Origin: Apostichopus japonicus
Taxonomy: Eukaryota > Echinodermata > Holothuroidea > Aspidochirotida > Stichopodidae
Direction: 5' to 3'
Length of the DNA: 64,000 nt
NCBI RefSeq assembly: GCF_037975245.1
Contig: NC_092574.1
Span: forward strand, 12,923,213-12,987,212
Every line of letters starts with the position of its first letter. The stretch's first letter is position 1. Made by a program: the position numbers and the translations under genes. Of this stretch, positions 1-12,710 are shown one piece after another. The notes below the pieces were generated by a model. The model worked only from the letters and a program-made list of their open reading frames with translations. It did no database searches and had not been told where the DNA came from.

Positions 1-534
1 TTGTTGGTTAGGCCAGATTGGTTAATATTAAGATTTTAAACCTGAAAAGAAATTATTCAGAGGAACAGAAAAAGCTTGAATTGTCATTTAGACATTTATA
101 AATAAAAACAGTATATAGATAAGTGCTTGAAATTTTTGTTCTCAATGGCCACATGTGGCATTCTTGTTTAATAGCCAAAATGTAGACTTTGGTGACCTCT
201 CAGAATTATTACATCAAAGGAAGTTTCAGCAACCACTGACACAGAAGAGTGTCAATGCGCAAGTCAAAAACTTTTCAATTCACTGCAGCTGGTTAACAAG
301 CCAGGAATGGTATCCGGCTGATAGATTTGTTCTAATAGTCTCGCTGTTACATTCTGTCTTGGTGGTACATCTCTAATCCAGCCGTTTCGTCTCAGCATCA
401 CTGCTGTTTCATTGCAGGAGTGAGCTCTCACATAAGATAACAACTTGTTATATTTCCTCCTTGATGGGCTAAGTGGTAGATTGATTTTTTCTGCAAGTTA
501 AGCTCAAGTGGACTAACAGGTGCCTTTTTATCAG
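1..534. other. No gene recognised
   Basis: AT-rich sequence ahead of the first exon-like segment. The only open frame (155-376) has no recognisable domain and no convincing splice context. It could be intron or 5' flank of the exon at 535-666. Confidence 0.5.
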
Positions 535-666
535 GACCGGTCGGTAGAAGTGAAGATACCTTCAGACTATTACCGTGGATTAGGTTTTGTGCACAGGGCA
601 AATTTTAACGGAAGTCGGATGGTCCAAGACGACCAGATTTCTGTTCGAACAACCAAATTCAGCGTT
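535..666 (+). CDS. Putative internal coding exon, unplaced
   Basis: The segment follows a pyrimidine-rich acceptor ending TTTTTATCAG and ends at a GTAAGC donor. Its 132 bases are open in only one frame, giving 44 residues that include SDYYRGLGF and QISVRTTKF. Both ends are phase 0. It may be the cytosolic N-terminal part of the TMEM272-like gene downstream, since it lies on the same strand just ahead of it. However, the next recognised exon (2054) needs a phase-1 partner, so at least one exon between them is missing or this belongs to another gene. The family is not recognised. Confidence 0.4.
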
Positions 667-2053
667 GTAAGCGGTCCGGTGTACAATTGGTTGTTTTGCC
701 TTAAATTCAAATTGCACTGTACATAGCTAAATACTTCAAGTAGGTCAAATCATAAACTGGTGTCACCCGCTGTCATTTTGGAGATACTGAGTTAGTACTG
801 GAATAATAAAAAAACAAAAATAGCCATAGGCCTACAATCCAACCAAAATAATCCAACCGAAATACAATTTTACCCTCCTACAGCGTACTACACATTAGCT
901 TTGCTTCGAATTTTGTGTCATTTTTCATACTAGTATGACTTGACCAGACAACTGAATAAAAAAGGGCTTAAAAATTTTGCATTGCAGAATGAGCTATATA
1001 ATTACCTACCTTTCTTATATCTTATTGCCATGTTTTGACAATTCACATCATCTCTGTTACTTCTAAAGTACAAATGTATTAGCTTGCACAGAGTATCGGC
1101 TAATCAAATTCTGAGCTTCACAATCTTGCTGGTTGGAAATTTGCTAGGCAACAACAAGTACAGAGCTAGTCTAATGTGTTCTGTTTTTTTTTTATCAGTA
1201 CTTATTAAACCACAAAGGATCATGTTTATAAGTCTTCATCAAACAAGATATATGTCTGTCTTTAGCTTTGCTGGTACATTACCCATGTTTTCACAAAATT
1301 ATAGATTATATAAAAGCAGTTTATTATTATTAGATGTATCATGGATTACTGTAGGTTTTCCCCTGTCTCACTTCCCCTTGAGAAAACAAAACATGTTACA
1401 AAACTACGAATACTGTGTGATAACTAGGCGAACAATTGTTTCGGTTCTTTTTTTAAGTTATTCATTTTTGCTCATAGGAACCTCTAAGTTTCAGAATGGC
1501 TAAAACTGTCCTTTTTATTTCTGTACAGTACTGTTATTTATTAGAAAAAGCAGTTTTAATACACTGTACCACTGTTATTAAATAGACAATTTTTTTTTTG
1601 ATAATACTGTTAAGCATCTGGGTGTTGGGTTTTTTTTTTAGTTGATGAATATATACTGATAATGTTTTTTTCTCAATTTGATTGATATAATGTGTACCAT
1701 GTCCTAAACGATGGGGGAGGGGGGGGAGGGGGTGCCGTCTCCCAGGAGCTATTGCCTGTATAGTTGTACTGTATATTGTTCATGTATGATAATTTTGTAA
1801 TGAATGCAAAACCATCCTTGCATTTGCAGACCATGAAATAACACTTTTTAGTAAAGGTTAAGACACAAACTGTCCTTTTTATTTCTGTACAATACTGTTA
1901 TTTATAAGAAAGAAAAAAAAGCAGTTTTAATATACTGTACCACTGTTGTTAAATAGACAATTTTTTTGATAATACTGTTAAGCATCTGGGTTTTGGGTTT
2001 TTTTTTTTTAGTTGATGAATATATATTTACATATGTTATCTTTTCATTTGCAG
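667..2053 (+). other. Probable intron with a duplicated ~160-bp block
   Basis: AT-rich and without convincing coding sequence. A 139-codon open frame at 1084-1503 has biased composition and no splice context. A block at 1503-1654 recurs at 1867-2026, the second copy ending just ahead of the acceptor of the exon at 2054. Confidence 0.5.
1503..2026 (+). repeat. Direct repeat, two ~155-bp copies 364 bp apart
   Basis: Copies at 1503-1654 and 1867-2026 both start AAACTGTCCTTTTTATTTCT and end at GTTGATGAATATATA, with a few differences in T-run length. The second copy lies directly upstream of the TMEM272-like exon. Confidence 0.85.
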
Positions 2054-2113
2054 TTGCTGTCACAATTTTTATGATAATATTGTTGGCTGTTCCCATCACT
2101 ATGGTTGTAATAG
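2054..2113 (+). CDS. TMEM272: TMEM272-like exon: first membrane segment
   Basis: Sixty bases between acceptor TTTCATTTGCAG and donor GTAAGT, phase 1 at both ends. It encodes almost exactly one membrane helix, ending in VVI plus a glycine codon split with the next exon. Confidence 0.75.
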
Positions 2114-5100
2114 GTAAGTGATAATCATATTTTATGTGTGTGCATGTTTTTCAGAACTGCTCACAGGCCGAATAAAATTTTCTTCACCTCTCAGTCTTCA
2201 ATGTGAACTATTTAAATATTTGAATAAAATGAGCTTCTTGTGTAATTTTAGTTTTGTATCATAGATTTTTGTAATACAGTTTCATCGCTATTATAAACAG
2301 GATCATATTATCGGTGACAGGTTTCTGGGATGGGAGGAGGGGGATAGGGGTGGAGGGGGATAGGTTGAGGAGGGGGATGGGTGAGGAGGGGGATACCCAT
2401 TCAGTGTTTTCATGATTAAAACCTTTTTTGAAGCTTGCTTAACAAGCTAAATTAACCAGCTAAATTTGTGATATTATAAGTAATTGACAGCTCTGCCTTG
2501 CAAACACAGTTGTCTTCCTGTTATGTTGCTGCTTTTAAAGTGGATTTTAAGCGTAAACAGTGGAACAGCTCCTTCCGTTTGATACCTTGAACAGGAACTC
2601 AAAACTGTCAAGGACCAAAGTTTTGTCTGGGAGGTGAACCACAAAGTCAACCTTTTTTGGTCTTATTAAACTTAACACGAGAAATAACAAACGAAATTGT
2701 GATTATGCCACAGAACATACTCTAACTCAGTGCTGCATGATGAGGGTTGTAAGTTTCATCATTCAGAATACTCTGGAGAAAATTGTCCACGGGAGGAACC
2801 ATTATGTTTGATGTATTTATTTCATTTATATATTTTTTATTCTTGTAAATTGCGATGGGTGACCATATTCCAGAAGATGCCACAATTTTTTGGAACATCC
2901 CATGAATTCCATATTTTGTGTTCAGCACTGAAAATGTTTTTTTTCACAATTTGATTGATATAATGTGTACCATGTCCTAAACAGTCTCCGAGGAGGGGGG
3001 GAGGGGGGTGACGTCTCCCAGGAGCTACTGCCTGGATAGTTGTATATTGTTCATGTATAATAATTTTGTAATGAATGCAAAACCATCCTTGCATTTGCAG
3101 ACCATGAAATAACACTTTTTAGTAAAGGTTAAGACACGAACCTCAAATTGGTTGGTTTGCGCATCTCATTGTTTGGGTGGGGGTAAATAAATATTAGGTA
3201 ATGCTTGAAGCTGTTCATGTTTGCATACTTCTTCACTTCTCAAATACTGGATGTGAGTAAATGGTTGAGATCAACTGTTTACTTCTCAAATCAGGCAGAA
3301 CACACTTGTTGACTTCATCAATGACACTGAATCATAGCGATGTTCTACCACGTCTGGTCAGGGTATTTATTAACTGCGTGCTATTCCTCACTGAATGACA
3401 TTAACTCATCCACTTGAGTCTACGGCAATGGTGTGTGTGTGTGTGTGTGTGTGTGTGTTTATGTTATGCTTGGCTTGTAAACAATATAACTCAAAGAGTA
3501 TGCAGTGGTTCAACTACATGTTGGTATATTGGATGAGTGAGTATAAACATTTATAAAGAGGAGTCATAAAATATGTTAACAGGAAGAATTTATAACATAA
3601 AAGGAAAATAAAATCAAAGTTAAGATGATACTGTAGGATATCGTATAAAATACATCTGCACAAACAAAAGTTAAAACATAAAACGATATTACAAACAGAC
3701 AACAACAAACATTCCAAGTGGAGGGTTAAGCAATAAATTTTTGCAGTCACGTGTTAGGAATATGTCATTTACAGAACACTGATAATTTAATTGGTCAGTT
3801 TCAAGAGAGCTCTTTGAAATTTGGCATGATACAGCAGGTTGGCATATTTTGTTACAGAAATGTGTGAGTTTGACCTAATTTCATCAGTATATTAAGGAAA
3901 TAATATAGCAGATAATGGACCCTCCTCCCCAAAGGCACAACAACCTTCATTTCCAACATTTCAGAAAATTCCGATAACCCTTTATACTACTTAACTTGTC
4001 TGGACCATCCTTTAAAAAATTGTGCCAGCCAATCATGTGTAAGCCATGCTTCTTTGATAAATTGTGAAAGACCATTTATTAATTAATTTGGCAAGACGGT
4101 ATTAAAACACACATGAAAAGTCAAGAAAAGGAACTTTTGTTATATTTGTTTCCTTACAATCTAAATGAGATGTTATATCATGGATTATTAAAGTACAGCA
4201 TCAGTGATAGATACATTTTTCTCATCTAGGCAAACTGACATTTGTACCCAAATTGTTCTACATTCTGCTTTAGCCCATTTTAGAGGGGGCTATTGCATTC
4301 TACTAAAAGCAACACTTGCTAGATCAAAAAGGAACTTTTTCAACAGGCAAGTGGCAAAACCCACTGGCATTTAGCCAGTAAATGGGCCAAATTTCAAGGC
4401 CTGAGATTATTTGTTTATGGTTTGCTTTACCTTGTTGCTAGGGTCTAATCCTTTGATGTTCAAATAGCTCTATCCTTCAGTTAATGTCCGTCAGCAGATC
4501 TCCATACGGTTAGTGTTAATTGCAACTGTTTATTATCTGTGATTATCTGATCGCCTGGGTAACATAAATAAAAGGTTTGAGTGGATTGACAAGTTTAGTA
4601 GGAAATCATCCTCATTTCTTGAGAAGCCAATTGTTACCATTGTTCATAGAACCATGGAGCTATAAACGAGATTTATAGCTCCATGATAGAACACATGAAT
4701 CCTAATTAGGATTAAATGGGAAGAACAGGTAAACCATGTCATTATCATTGGTAATATATGCTTCTAACTTCTCCCAAAGCATTCTAAGATCAGTCTTGGG
4801 ATGTTTGATTTATAAACGGAGAGCAAATATCTTGAAGTTGGGTATGTAGTTGATAATTACTGTAGCGATCACACAGGCATACATAGAGTTGCATTGGATT
4901 CAAACTCTCTCAGGCTGTTATCATTAATGATAACAGAGAATTGTATGCAATGACACTTGTCAATTCTGTAAAAGCTTAATTAATTGCACCGATTTCACTT
5001 GTAGACTGTTCTCTCTTTTGTGTCAATCAATAGAATAATCAGGACTGAGTTATAGCCCAGTTGGCTCTCTGAACCAATGGAGGAGCTTAAATGACTACCT

Positions 5101-8100
5101 GTATGTCAATCACACTTTAAGTACTGTACTATGGCTTATTGCATATATTTTATTGATGGCTATGGCTACCTTTACCCATGACAGAGGTTTGAACCAAAGC
5201 TTAAATTCCTTTTTGTGGACATTTACTATGTACAAAGTTTCATGTACCTTAAGGTTCAAAAGTTGTTACAGTGAATCTCACTTTAGATGGAGAAAAGAAT
5301 TACAGTTAAGTTTTGATAACAATTCATTTTGATGTGGCTGTTGGTGGGGACATTGGACTGTACATTGAATACATATGGTATATACAATACTGTGTATTCC
5401 AGGAACACTTCTTCCATTGTTTTGTTCTCTTCGGGTATGCATGTCTTGTGTAACTCTGTATAAGTTGGATTCATTACGTGTTAAGTATCCATGGAATAGA
5501 GGCTGTCTGTTACATGTGTAAGGGTACAGGGAGGGGGGGGGGGGGGTTAGGTGAGTCATGTTGTTTAGTTTTCACTCTATCTTGGGCAAGTTTCCGTTAA
5601 AAAGTAATTGATAATATTATGTACGGAAGACTTCTGTTACCTTCTCTGCTATTAAACATTTCTGAATAAGACAAAAGAGACAACCCACAGAAACTTAGAG
5701 TCTATTTAACTCCAAGTACTGACATCGGTAGTTGTAACTAGATGGCACTATAGGTTCAATACTACAGCTTTGAATTGGTACACTGTACACGGTGGTTCCC
5801 TATTCTCATATCATACACTGGGGTCATACAGAGGTTTATGATAATTTAATCTTGATCCAAATATCAAAGGTTGGATTATAGTGTAAAGTAGTGATGTGTT
5901 CGCATTATTTAACCAGGCTTTGTATCTGTTCCATGAGGAAAACCTACAGTAGAAGGTCAAAGGCCCTTTTCAATTTGCACAAACTTTTCCAAGAGGTAAC
6001 CTAAGGAGTACTTCAATACATTTTAATGAGAGTAGCACCAGTACTGCGCTACACACATTATTGTCCATCAGAAAGTCAACAGTTACAACCTATTGTTTCA
6101 TAATGGAGGCCACTGTACCCAACCTATTAACCTTATAGTTTGGTTTGAAATGAAAGCAACAGTTTTGAGCTACACACATTATTGTGCATCAGAAAGTCAA
6201 CAGTAACAACCTATTTACCTTACAGTTGGTTCATAATGGAGGCCACTGTACCCAACCTATTAACCTTATAGTTTGGTTTGAAATGAAAGCAAGAGTTTTG
6301 AGCTACACACATTATTGTGCATCAGAAAGTCAACAGTAACAACCTATTTACCTTACAGTTGGTTCATAATGGAGGCCACTGTACCCAACCTATAAACCTT
6401 ATAGTTTGGTTTGAAATGAAAGCAACAGTTTTGAGCTACACACATTATTGTGCATCAGAAAGTCAACAGTAACAACCTATTTACCTTACAGTTGGTTCAT
6501 AATGGAGGCCACTGTACCCAACCTATAAACCTTATAGTTTGGTTTGAAATGAAAGCAACAGTTTTGAGCTACACACATTATTGTGCATCAGAAAGTCAAT
6601 AGGAACAACCTATTTACCTTATAGTTGGTTCATAATGGAGGCAACTGTACCCAAACTATTAACCTTATAGTTTGGTTTGAAATGAAAGCAAGAGTTTTGA
6701 GCTACACACATTATTGTGCATCAGAAAGTCAACAGTAACAACCTATTTACCTTACAGTTGGTTCATAATGGAGGCCACTGTACCCAACCTATAAACCTTA
6801 TAGTTTGGTTTGAAATGAAAGCAAGAGTTTTGAGCTACACACATTATTGTGCATCAGAAAGTCAATAGGAACAACCTATTTACCTTATAGTTGGTTCATA
6901 ATGGAGGCCACTGTACCCAAACTAGATACAGGTCTTATAGTTGGTTGTTCATAAATACCTTGGATGTTGTTATTGGTTTCCAAGGATTAGCAAAACCACT
7001 AGTTGTTGTTCAAATGCATAACCTGTTAATCAGCAATTTTAAAGGAAGGTGTAGATGAACTTTTGCTGATTGGTCAAATATTCCATCATCATGTAAACTA
7101 AGGAAGAAGACATTGCCAATGTTTTTATTGTTTTTATTGTTGCTGATCTTTCATGTTTGAATCATGAAACACAACTTAACCTTGGAGCAATATTTATAAA
7201 GTGTATTTGATGAGGTTGTCTTTGCAGCTCTGTTGCCAGTACTGTGAAGTCAAGGATGACTGCATTTTATGAAATAATGCAAAGCATTAGGCTGTTAGAC
7301 CCGGATTTTGGTGCCGCACATTATGATAAATTTTCAAGATACTAATCACTAATAAGATCCTATTACAAATACTACATCATAGTCCTCAATTTTATGTCTC
7401 CATCTAAAACCAGACAGGCAAAAGAAAAAGAAAACTTGAAATTTAAAAAAAAAAATTTGAATTGTAAATAGGAAAGAGTTTCAGAGTGTTACAGTTGTTA
7501 GCATTTGATTGGAATAATTTCATAAGTTGATAAGTTGATATATTAATGTTTTGTCTTGGTTGGATCACTTGCAATCCTATAATACTGTGTAATAATATTA
7601 TAGGGTTATGGACCTTACATCTGGTAGAAAGTAAATCAGGTATAAGTTGTTATCACCATCACAAAATGTCAAGAGTTGTAATTACATCTGGTGGAGAGTA
7701 GATCAGGTATAAGTTGTTAATATCACCATCACAAAATGTCAAGATTTGTTATTCTATTATCTTTTCCTTTTTTTTCCCGTTCAGGTGCAATATACGTCGA
7801 CGATTGCCCCACAGAAAAGATGATTCCTATCTACTTGATTGTTTCCGGCTCTTGTTATATATTGAAGAATCTGATCGATCTGTTTGAGAGATATAAGAAT
7901 CGGGATCAGGACGACAGCCACGGGAACAACCCTTCCAACGCTTTAAGTCGTCTCTTGGGATGCTTCATATTTGCATTTTTCATTGCAGGTAAGAGACAAT
8001 AAGAAAAAGAACAGGTTTGGGGTGGGGATTGGTGGGGGGAGGGGATACCTTTAGGATATCAACTTGTTTGCCTATTCCTTTTTTCATTTACTTATTTATT

Positions 8101-8978
8101 TTTTATTTTCTGATCTTAAAGACGTATTAGTCATGTCTGAATAAACACACCAAAACCTATGCCTAACGCGGGCTCTCTTTCTAGACAGAAAAACTTTGTG
8201 GTCCCAGGAGTATCCTCTAATGTGTAAGAAGGTCCTGAATGATTCAGTTTTGCCTGCTTGGGCTAATACCTTACATCGACATGGATTGAACATGAGCTGT
8301 GATTCTTTACAATTACAAATTAGATGTCTTTCATGACTCACGTAAAAAGGCAGCCCAAGTCAGTAAAAAATGTTCATAGCCTGTTGTTTCACATGGAAAA
8401 GTTTATTGCTTCTGGAGGAGTTGTTACAAATAGGGCCATGGGACCATCATCCTTGACACATGTAGAACCACCAAAACTAAAAATTTCCACCGTTTCTACT
8501 TTCTAGTGTATGTAAATAACTATTGATGTTTCCAACAGGGGGTCAATGTCAGTATTATGTCCCAAGATTTCCTCGAAAAAATATGGTCACCGTAAATACT
8601 TCAAATTGTTTCCACAATGCAGTTATAGAATCCTCCCTTAAATGTGGTTCAACTCAAAGTTCAATCAATGATGACCTACAAATGCGTCAACATTGAGCAA
8701 CTTTTGAGCAACTTTTTGGAAAGCTATGCATGCATCCATAGACCAGGTTTAATAATAGCCAAGTCTCATGAATTCTGTTTTACCTTTTTTTGGCAGGAAA
8801 TGTCTGGATATACAGGAATTACCCTCCCAGTACTAACATAGAGAGTGACCACTATTGCAACCCTGTGGTCTACTACTTTGCGTTTTGGATTACCACTCTG
8901 GCCTACATCTTCTGTGCCTTCACTTGTCTTTGTCTGTGCTGTGCTGCCCTCGGTACTGCTGCAGGTGCATCAACATAG
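2054..8978 (+). CDS. TMEM272: TMEM272-like four-pass membrane protein gene
   Basis: Exons 2054-2113, 7785-7988 and 8797-8978 join at phase-1 GT-AG introns into one open frame of about 148 codons ending TAG at 8976-8978. The product has four hydrophobic stretches: AVTIFMIILLAVPITMVVIG, then IPIYLIVSGSCYILKNLI, then LLGCFIFAFFIAG, then YYFAFWITTLAYIFCAF. The motif GAIYVDDCP after the first segment, IPIYLIVSG at the second, and a later HYCNP fit the TMEM272-like family of small metazoan membrane proteins, whose function is largely unknown. A charged loop rich in D, N and R separates segments 2 and 3, and the tail is cysteine-rich (CLCLCCAAL). The N-terminus is not seen; it may be 535-666 plus a missing exon. 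No lesions were found in these three exons. Family assignment is from recalled motifs. Confidence 0.75.
2328..2395 (+). repeat. G-rich minisatellite with quadruplex potential
   Basis: Repeats of a GGAGGGGGATAG-like unit give many runs of three or more G. Smaller G tracts occur at 1712-1735, 2990-3008 and 5527-5546 on the same strand. Confidence 0.8.
3431..3458 (+). repeat. (GT)n microsatellite
   Basis: About fourteen uninterrupted GT units in the intron of the TMEM272-like gene. Confidence 0.95.
6040..6925 (+). repeat. Tandem repeat, ~131-bp unit, about seven copies
   Basis: The unit contains GAGCTACACACATTATTGTG, CAGAAAGTCAACAGTAACAA and ATGGAGGCCACTGTACCCAA. Copies begin near 6047, 6172, 6303, 6434, 6566, 6697 and 6828. 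The first copy is more diverged and shorter, and inner copies differ by only a few bases, indicating recent expansion. There are no spacers between units and no coding content. Confidence 0.95.
7615..7745 (+). repeat. Tandem duplication of a ~67-bp unit
   Basis: TTACATCTGGT...AAAATGTCAAGA occurs twice (7615 and 7682) just upstream of the acceptor at 7784. Confidence 0.9.
7785..7988 (+). CDS. TMEM272: TMEM272-like exon: second and third membrane segments
   Basis: 204 bases between acceptor CCCGTTCAG and donor GTAAGA, phase 1 at both ends. It encodes the DDCP motif, the IPIYLIVSG helix, a polar loop (YKNRDQDDSHGNN) and the start of the third helix. This is the most diagnostic exon for the family. 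Confidence 0.8.
7989..8796 (+). other. TMEM272: Intron of the TMEM272-like gene
   Basis: 0.8-kb intron between phase-1 splice sites. It holds a short G-rich stretch near 8018-8045 and open frames of 60-80 codons on both strands without recognisable content. Confidence 0.6.
8797..8978 (+). CDS. TMEM272: TMEM272-like last coding exon
   Basis: Starts after acceptor TTTTTTTGGCAG and runs to TAG at 8976-8978. It completes the third helix (NVWIYRNYPP follows it), contains HYCNP, then the fourth helix and a cysteine-rich end. The 3' UTR would follow; an AATAAA occurs at 10721 but its use is unproven. Confidence 0.75.
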
Positions 8979-11900
8979 TAAACATGACACCACACAAACT
9001 GGACAGACAGAGGGCGGCAAATAGTTATCCTTTCATACGATGCTTTGTTATATTTTGACCAGTCGCAGAGCTGTTAAATATAAACAAGTGAATGGTTCTC
9101 GTAGGACTCGTCGACCTAGGCCGAGCTTTTCATTTACAAAGATCATCCTTATTTAATCAAACATACTGAAGACTAAGAACAGACAAAGGGGGGAAAAAAA
9201 TGTCTCATAATCTTAAAAATTGCATAGAATATTATATTTCTCATCACTAAAAGCAGATTTGCTTTAGTGAATATCATTTTTTCTGATGTACAAAGTTTGA
9301 TGTTTAAGTTGGATTCACTGCCGTTTATATCTCGTATTTAGCTTCGGATGAAATCACTATTCCTGTCGGCCGCAGTTTAATTTGTTTGGTGATATTTGAT
9401 GTCTTTCTATAGTTTTATTCATAGCTCAATATTTTGGTAACTGACTCTGTCATTATTTATCACAAACTACCCTGCACAAGAGAGTACTGTACAGTTGTGT
9501 GACAAATGGTGCGAACGAATCATGAAGAAGGATTTCTTTAACATTTCTGAGGTTTCTCTTGATCTACTGCAGTTAGATATTGAAGTCATTTTTGGTTATC
9601 CTTTAAATTAAGATTGTGAAAGTTGTGATATTTATGCAGGACACACAATTGGAACATGATTAGCTGAAGCCTTCAGAGAGAGGAATAATTCTTTTCTACA
9701 TACCTTATATGGAATTCATAACATGGTGTCACAAAAATGACAAAGTGGTAACTGAGAATGAAGATGTTTTAAATTCTGCAGGATCAATGGCAACGACACA
9801 TTTTCTTCTTTCGGATAAAGAAATTACACTCCTATATCAATACAAAAAATATGCATCAAAATGTTGCTTTTCTTTGAAAACAAATTTCAGCTCTCGTGCT
9901 GTTCTGTTCTTTAGCAATCACGCATGAACTGACCTTGCTTCAAAATCAGTTAGGTATGGTTTTATACAGAGGTGACCATTGATCAGTGCTACATGTAACT
10001 CTTGTGAAAGGCTATCATAGATGAGCTATGTAGCTCATTTCCAGAAGGCTCAAAGCTATTTGGATTCTACTCTCTTTCATCGGTAATCACAGATGAAGTG
10101 TGTACCTCTCTCTTCCAGGTTGATGAGAGGTATTTTGTGAGTGTTCTTTGTATTTCTGTTGTTATTTGTATTGCTGAGTGAGTGTGCATAGAATTACTTT
10201 TGATCTAAATTTCAAGTTAAATAGTGCAATTTAGAGATTTCAATGTTTTACAATTGATTGTAAATTTGCTATCAACTTCAGTGGTTTAGATATATTTATT
10301 ATGTAAGTTTATATTACACTTACCAGCAGCAGTCCTACTTTATAAGATATTGATTTACCTCAAAAAAACATAATCGTACGTTAGTAATGAACATGTAAAG
10401 AAATTTCTATCTTTTCTCTGTTTTGTGTAAGTTCTTTTTTAATTGTTACATGTTTGTATCATTTGCTATCACTTATTCAATAATTAAATTATTATTAATC
10501 ATAATAATTAATTATAATAATAATTATATAATTACTTATTCAGTATGATGTGTGTAAACTACTGTCTGTATAACAGTCCTCAAAGCTCTGTAGACGAAGC
10601 TGGTCTCTCAAAAGTTTGCTTCCACAAAATTAAATTATAGGATTACCTTGCCAAGGCAAATTGCAGAGTTAGATTTCACCCAGCTCTTTTGGGAGAATAT
10701 TTCAAGGACAAAGATAAAGAAATAAAAATGTTTCTGCTCGCATGTAAGAAACCTCACTGATTAGGCAAATTTTGTATACTGTTGTGACTTGCGCCACTTT
10801 GCTGGTATGAATGTCTGCGATACTTGCAATGGTAACGAGGAAGTATTGTAGGTACACACAAACTGTGTATGTCTCAACCAGCATACCTACAGCAGACCGG
10901 ACTGCGGAACTTGATAGCACAAGACAAGTCCATATGCGCTGTTATAGTCACTATTAAACTACTTGATAACTCAAAAACAAGTCCTTATGGCCTGTTATAG
11001 TCACTATTAAACATACACTGTGCTATGCAATGTGTTCTGCACGGCTTGAAGTTATACAGTTTTGGGGTTAGTCATTAACTTGTTGGACGTTTAGACCATG
11101 GGGATAAACGGTGTGAAGGGGTTACGCCCATAAAGGTGAACTTTTAGTCTTGTTAGGAAAACAGTCCAATGCCTTTAATATATACACATGTCTGATAAAG
11201 TGTGGTTTGGAAGGTTGAAGTATTGCCCAATTGGAGCTGCCATAGTCTTTGTATTGTTGAATAAGAATGTTTTAATGCTCATGTTTGATATAATTTCACT
11301 ACTAGGTACAGGTTTGTAGGAGTTTTAAAGTCTCAATACCTGTTTGCTGATGAATTTAGGAAAACAAACTTCCGAAGTAGATTCAATGTTTCATATTCTA
11401 AATGCACTCTGACCAGGTGGGTTTAAAATGAAGAAAAGCTGTCACAATCTATTTCCTGTTGCCCTAATATGGTCTACACATGCGGCCCGATCAAGATTTT
11501 AATGCAGTCCTATACTTGTATCGTCCACTTTTCACAATTCAATGGAGGAAACATCTGAAAACACATGTTTTTTCCTTGCAATGGAAGGAAATGACACATT
11601 TTCACAAGATACATCGTTAAAGACCAAGAGAAAGATACTATTTAAGAGAAGGGACCTAAAGACAGACTAGCCACGAAAGTGAAAGTAGTCCTAAGCCTAA
11701 TGGTCTTAAATAAAACCAAGAGATTTGTTGGGTGGGGCTTGCAAATTTTGATTGAAGTTTGTAGAATCTACAACTTGTTGAAAAATCTGGCAAATTTTTT
11801 TAAAACAGATAATTCAATAAAAATAATAAATATTGATATGAAAATTGCATAGAACGGTGTCGTTTTCACTGAGATTTTATGCAGTACGGGGGAAAGGTTG

Positions 11901-12508
11901 AGGTTTAAATTTGGCAAACAAGTAGTGAGACTATAATAGGTATTTTATATTAGTCTTTTTAGATCAGTTAAAAAAATTGTTTTTTGAAATCGATTTTGCC
12001 ATACTGGATTGAATCAACTGCCATCATCTTTTGTACACCATCAAAATCAGTTATGTTAAAGTTGGTAACAAATTTCATCTTGGGGACTATTATAATTTTT
12101 GGAAAATTTGTGAGAATATTGACTATGAGAAAACTGTGTAGATACAAAGTTATCTCATACTCAATACGAATACACATACTCCTTAGTGATACATGTGAAG
12201 TTATGAATTCTCAAAGCTTTAGGACTTTCATGGATTCTGTGTTAATGACTGGGGTGAAATGTGACAAATTTGTGGCATTTTTTTTAAGATTCAGTGAATC
12301 AGTACCCTCGCAAATAACCTATTCAACACTTCCCTTTGCCCTCCCTGCTTGTTTTCTGTGATGGTTAAGTGAGATAGGTACCCATTGCTAGATGATGATG
12401 GTTGCTAGATGCTACATTGCTAGATGATATGTTGAAGCTTGTATTCTCCTCTTGTTAAACCATCTTAATTTTGTATACTTAAAGAATTGACAAGTGTCTT
12501 CCCTTTTA
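8979..12508. other. No gene recognised; likely 3' UTR and intergenic
   Basis: AT-rich sequence with a very AT-rich patch of ATTA and AATT words at 10470-10540. Open frames (for example 11984-12361, 125 codons) have AT-driven composition, no domain and no splice support. Confidence 0.5.
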
Positions 12509-12710
12509 GCACTATTAAAGTACTATGTGTAATGATTTACAAAGAAGGAGTATATATTTGCGTAGACTATATTCATCTGTGTAATTTAACACGTACTGCC
12601 GTTTGGTATATTTTGCACTATTAAAGTACTATGTGTAAATGATTTACAATGTAGAAGTATTTGCGTAGGCGATATTCAGCTGTGTAATTTAACACTTACT
12701 GCCCTTTGAT
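12509..12710 (+). repeat. Direct duplication, ~106-bp unit
   Basis: GCACTATTAAAGTACTATGT starts two tandem copies (about 12509 and 12615), each followed by ATGATTTACAA, a TTTGCGTAG motif and GTGTAATTTAACAC. Confidence 0.85.

Larger units (their letters stand above)
1666..3140 (+). repeat. Duplicated ~200-bp segment (1666-1870 and 2939-3140)
   Basis: Both copies contain TGATATAATGTGTACCATGT, a G-rich tract, and end with AGTAAAGGTTAAGACAC. They flank the 60-bp exon at 2054-2113, one on each side, but the exon itself is not duplicated. Confidence 0.85.
2114..7784 (+). other. TMEM272: 5.7-kb intron of the TMEM272-like gene
   Basis: Contains a G-rich minisatellite (2328-2395), the second copy of the duplicated segment (2939-3140), a GT microsatellite (3431-3458), a G run near 5527-5546, the 131-bp tandem repeat (6040-6925) and a 67-bp duplication (7615-7745). 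Open frames within it are short and lack domains. Confidence 0.65.

Noticed and set aside
1084-1503. 139-codon plus-strand frame
   Set aside because: AT-driven composition, no recognisable domain and no donor or acceptor pattern; it lies within a probable intron.
6040-6925. CRISPR-like array
   Set aside because: Units are 131 bp and directly adjoining with no unique spacers; this is a eukaryotic tandem repeat.
11984-12361. 125-codon plus-strand frame
   Set aside because: It has a long complementary frame on the other strand, low-complexity residues and no exon context.
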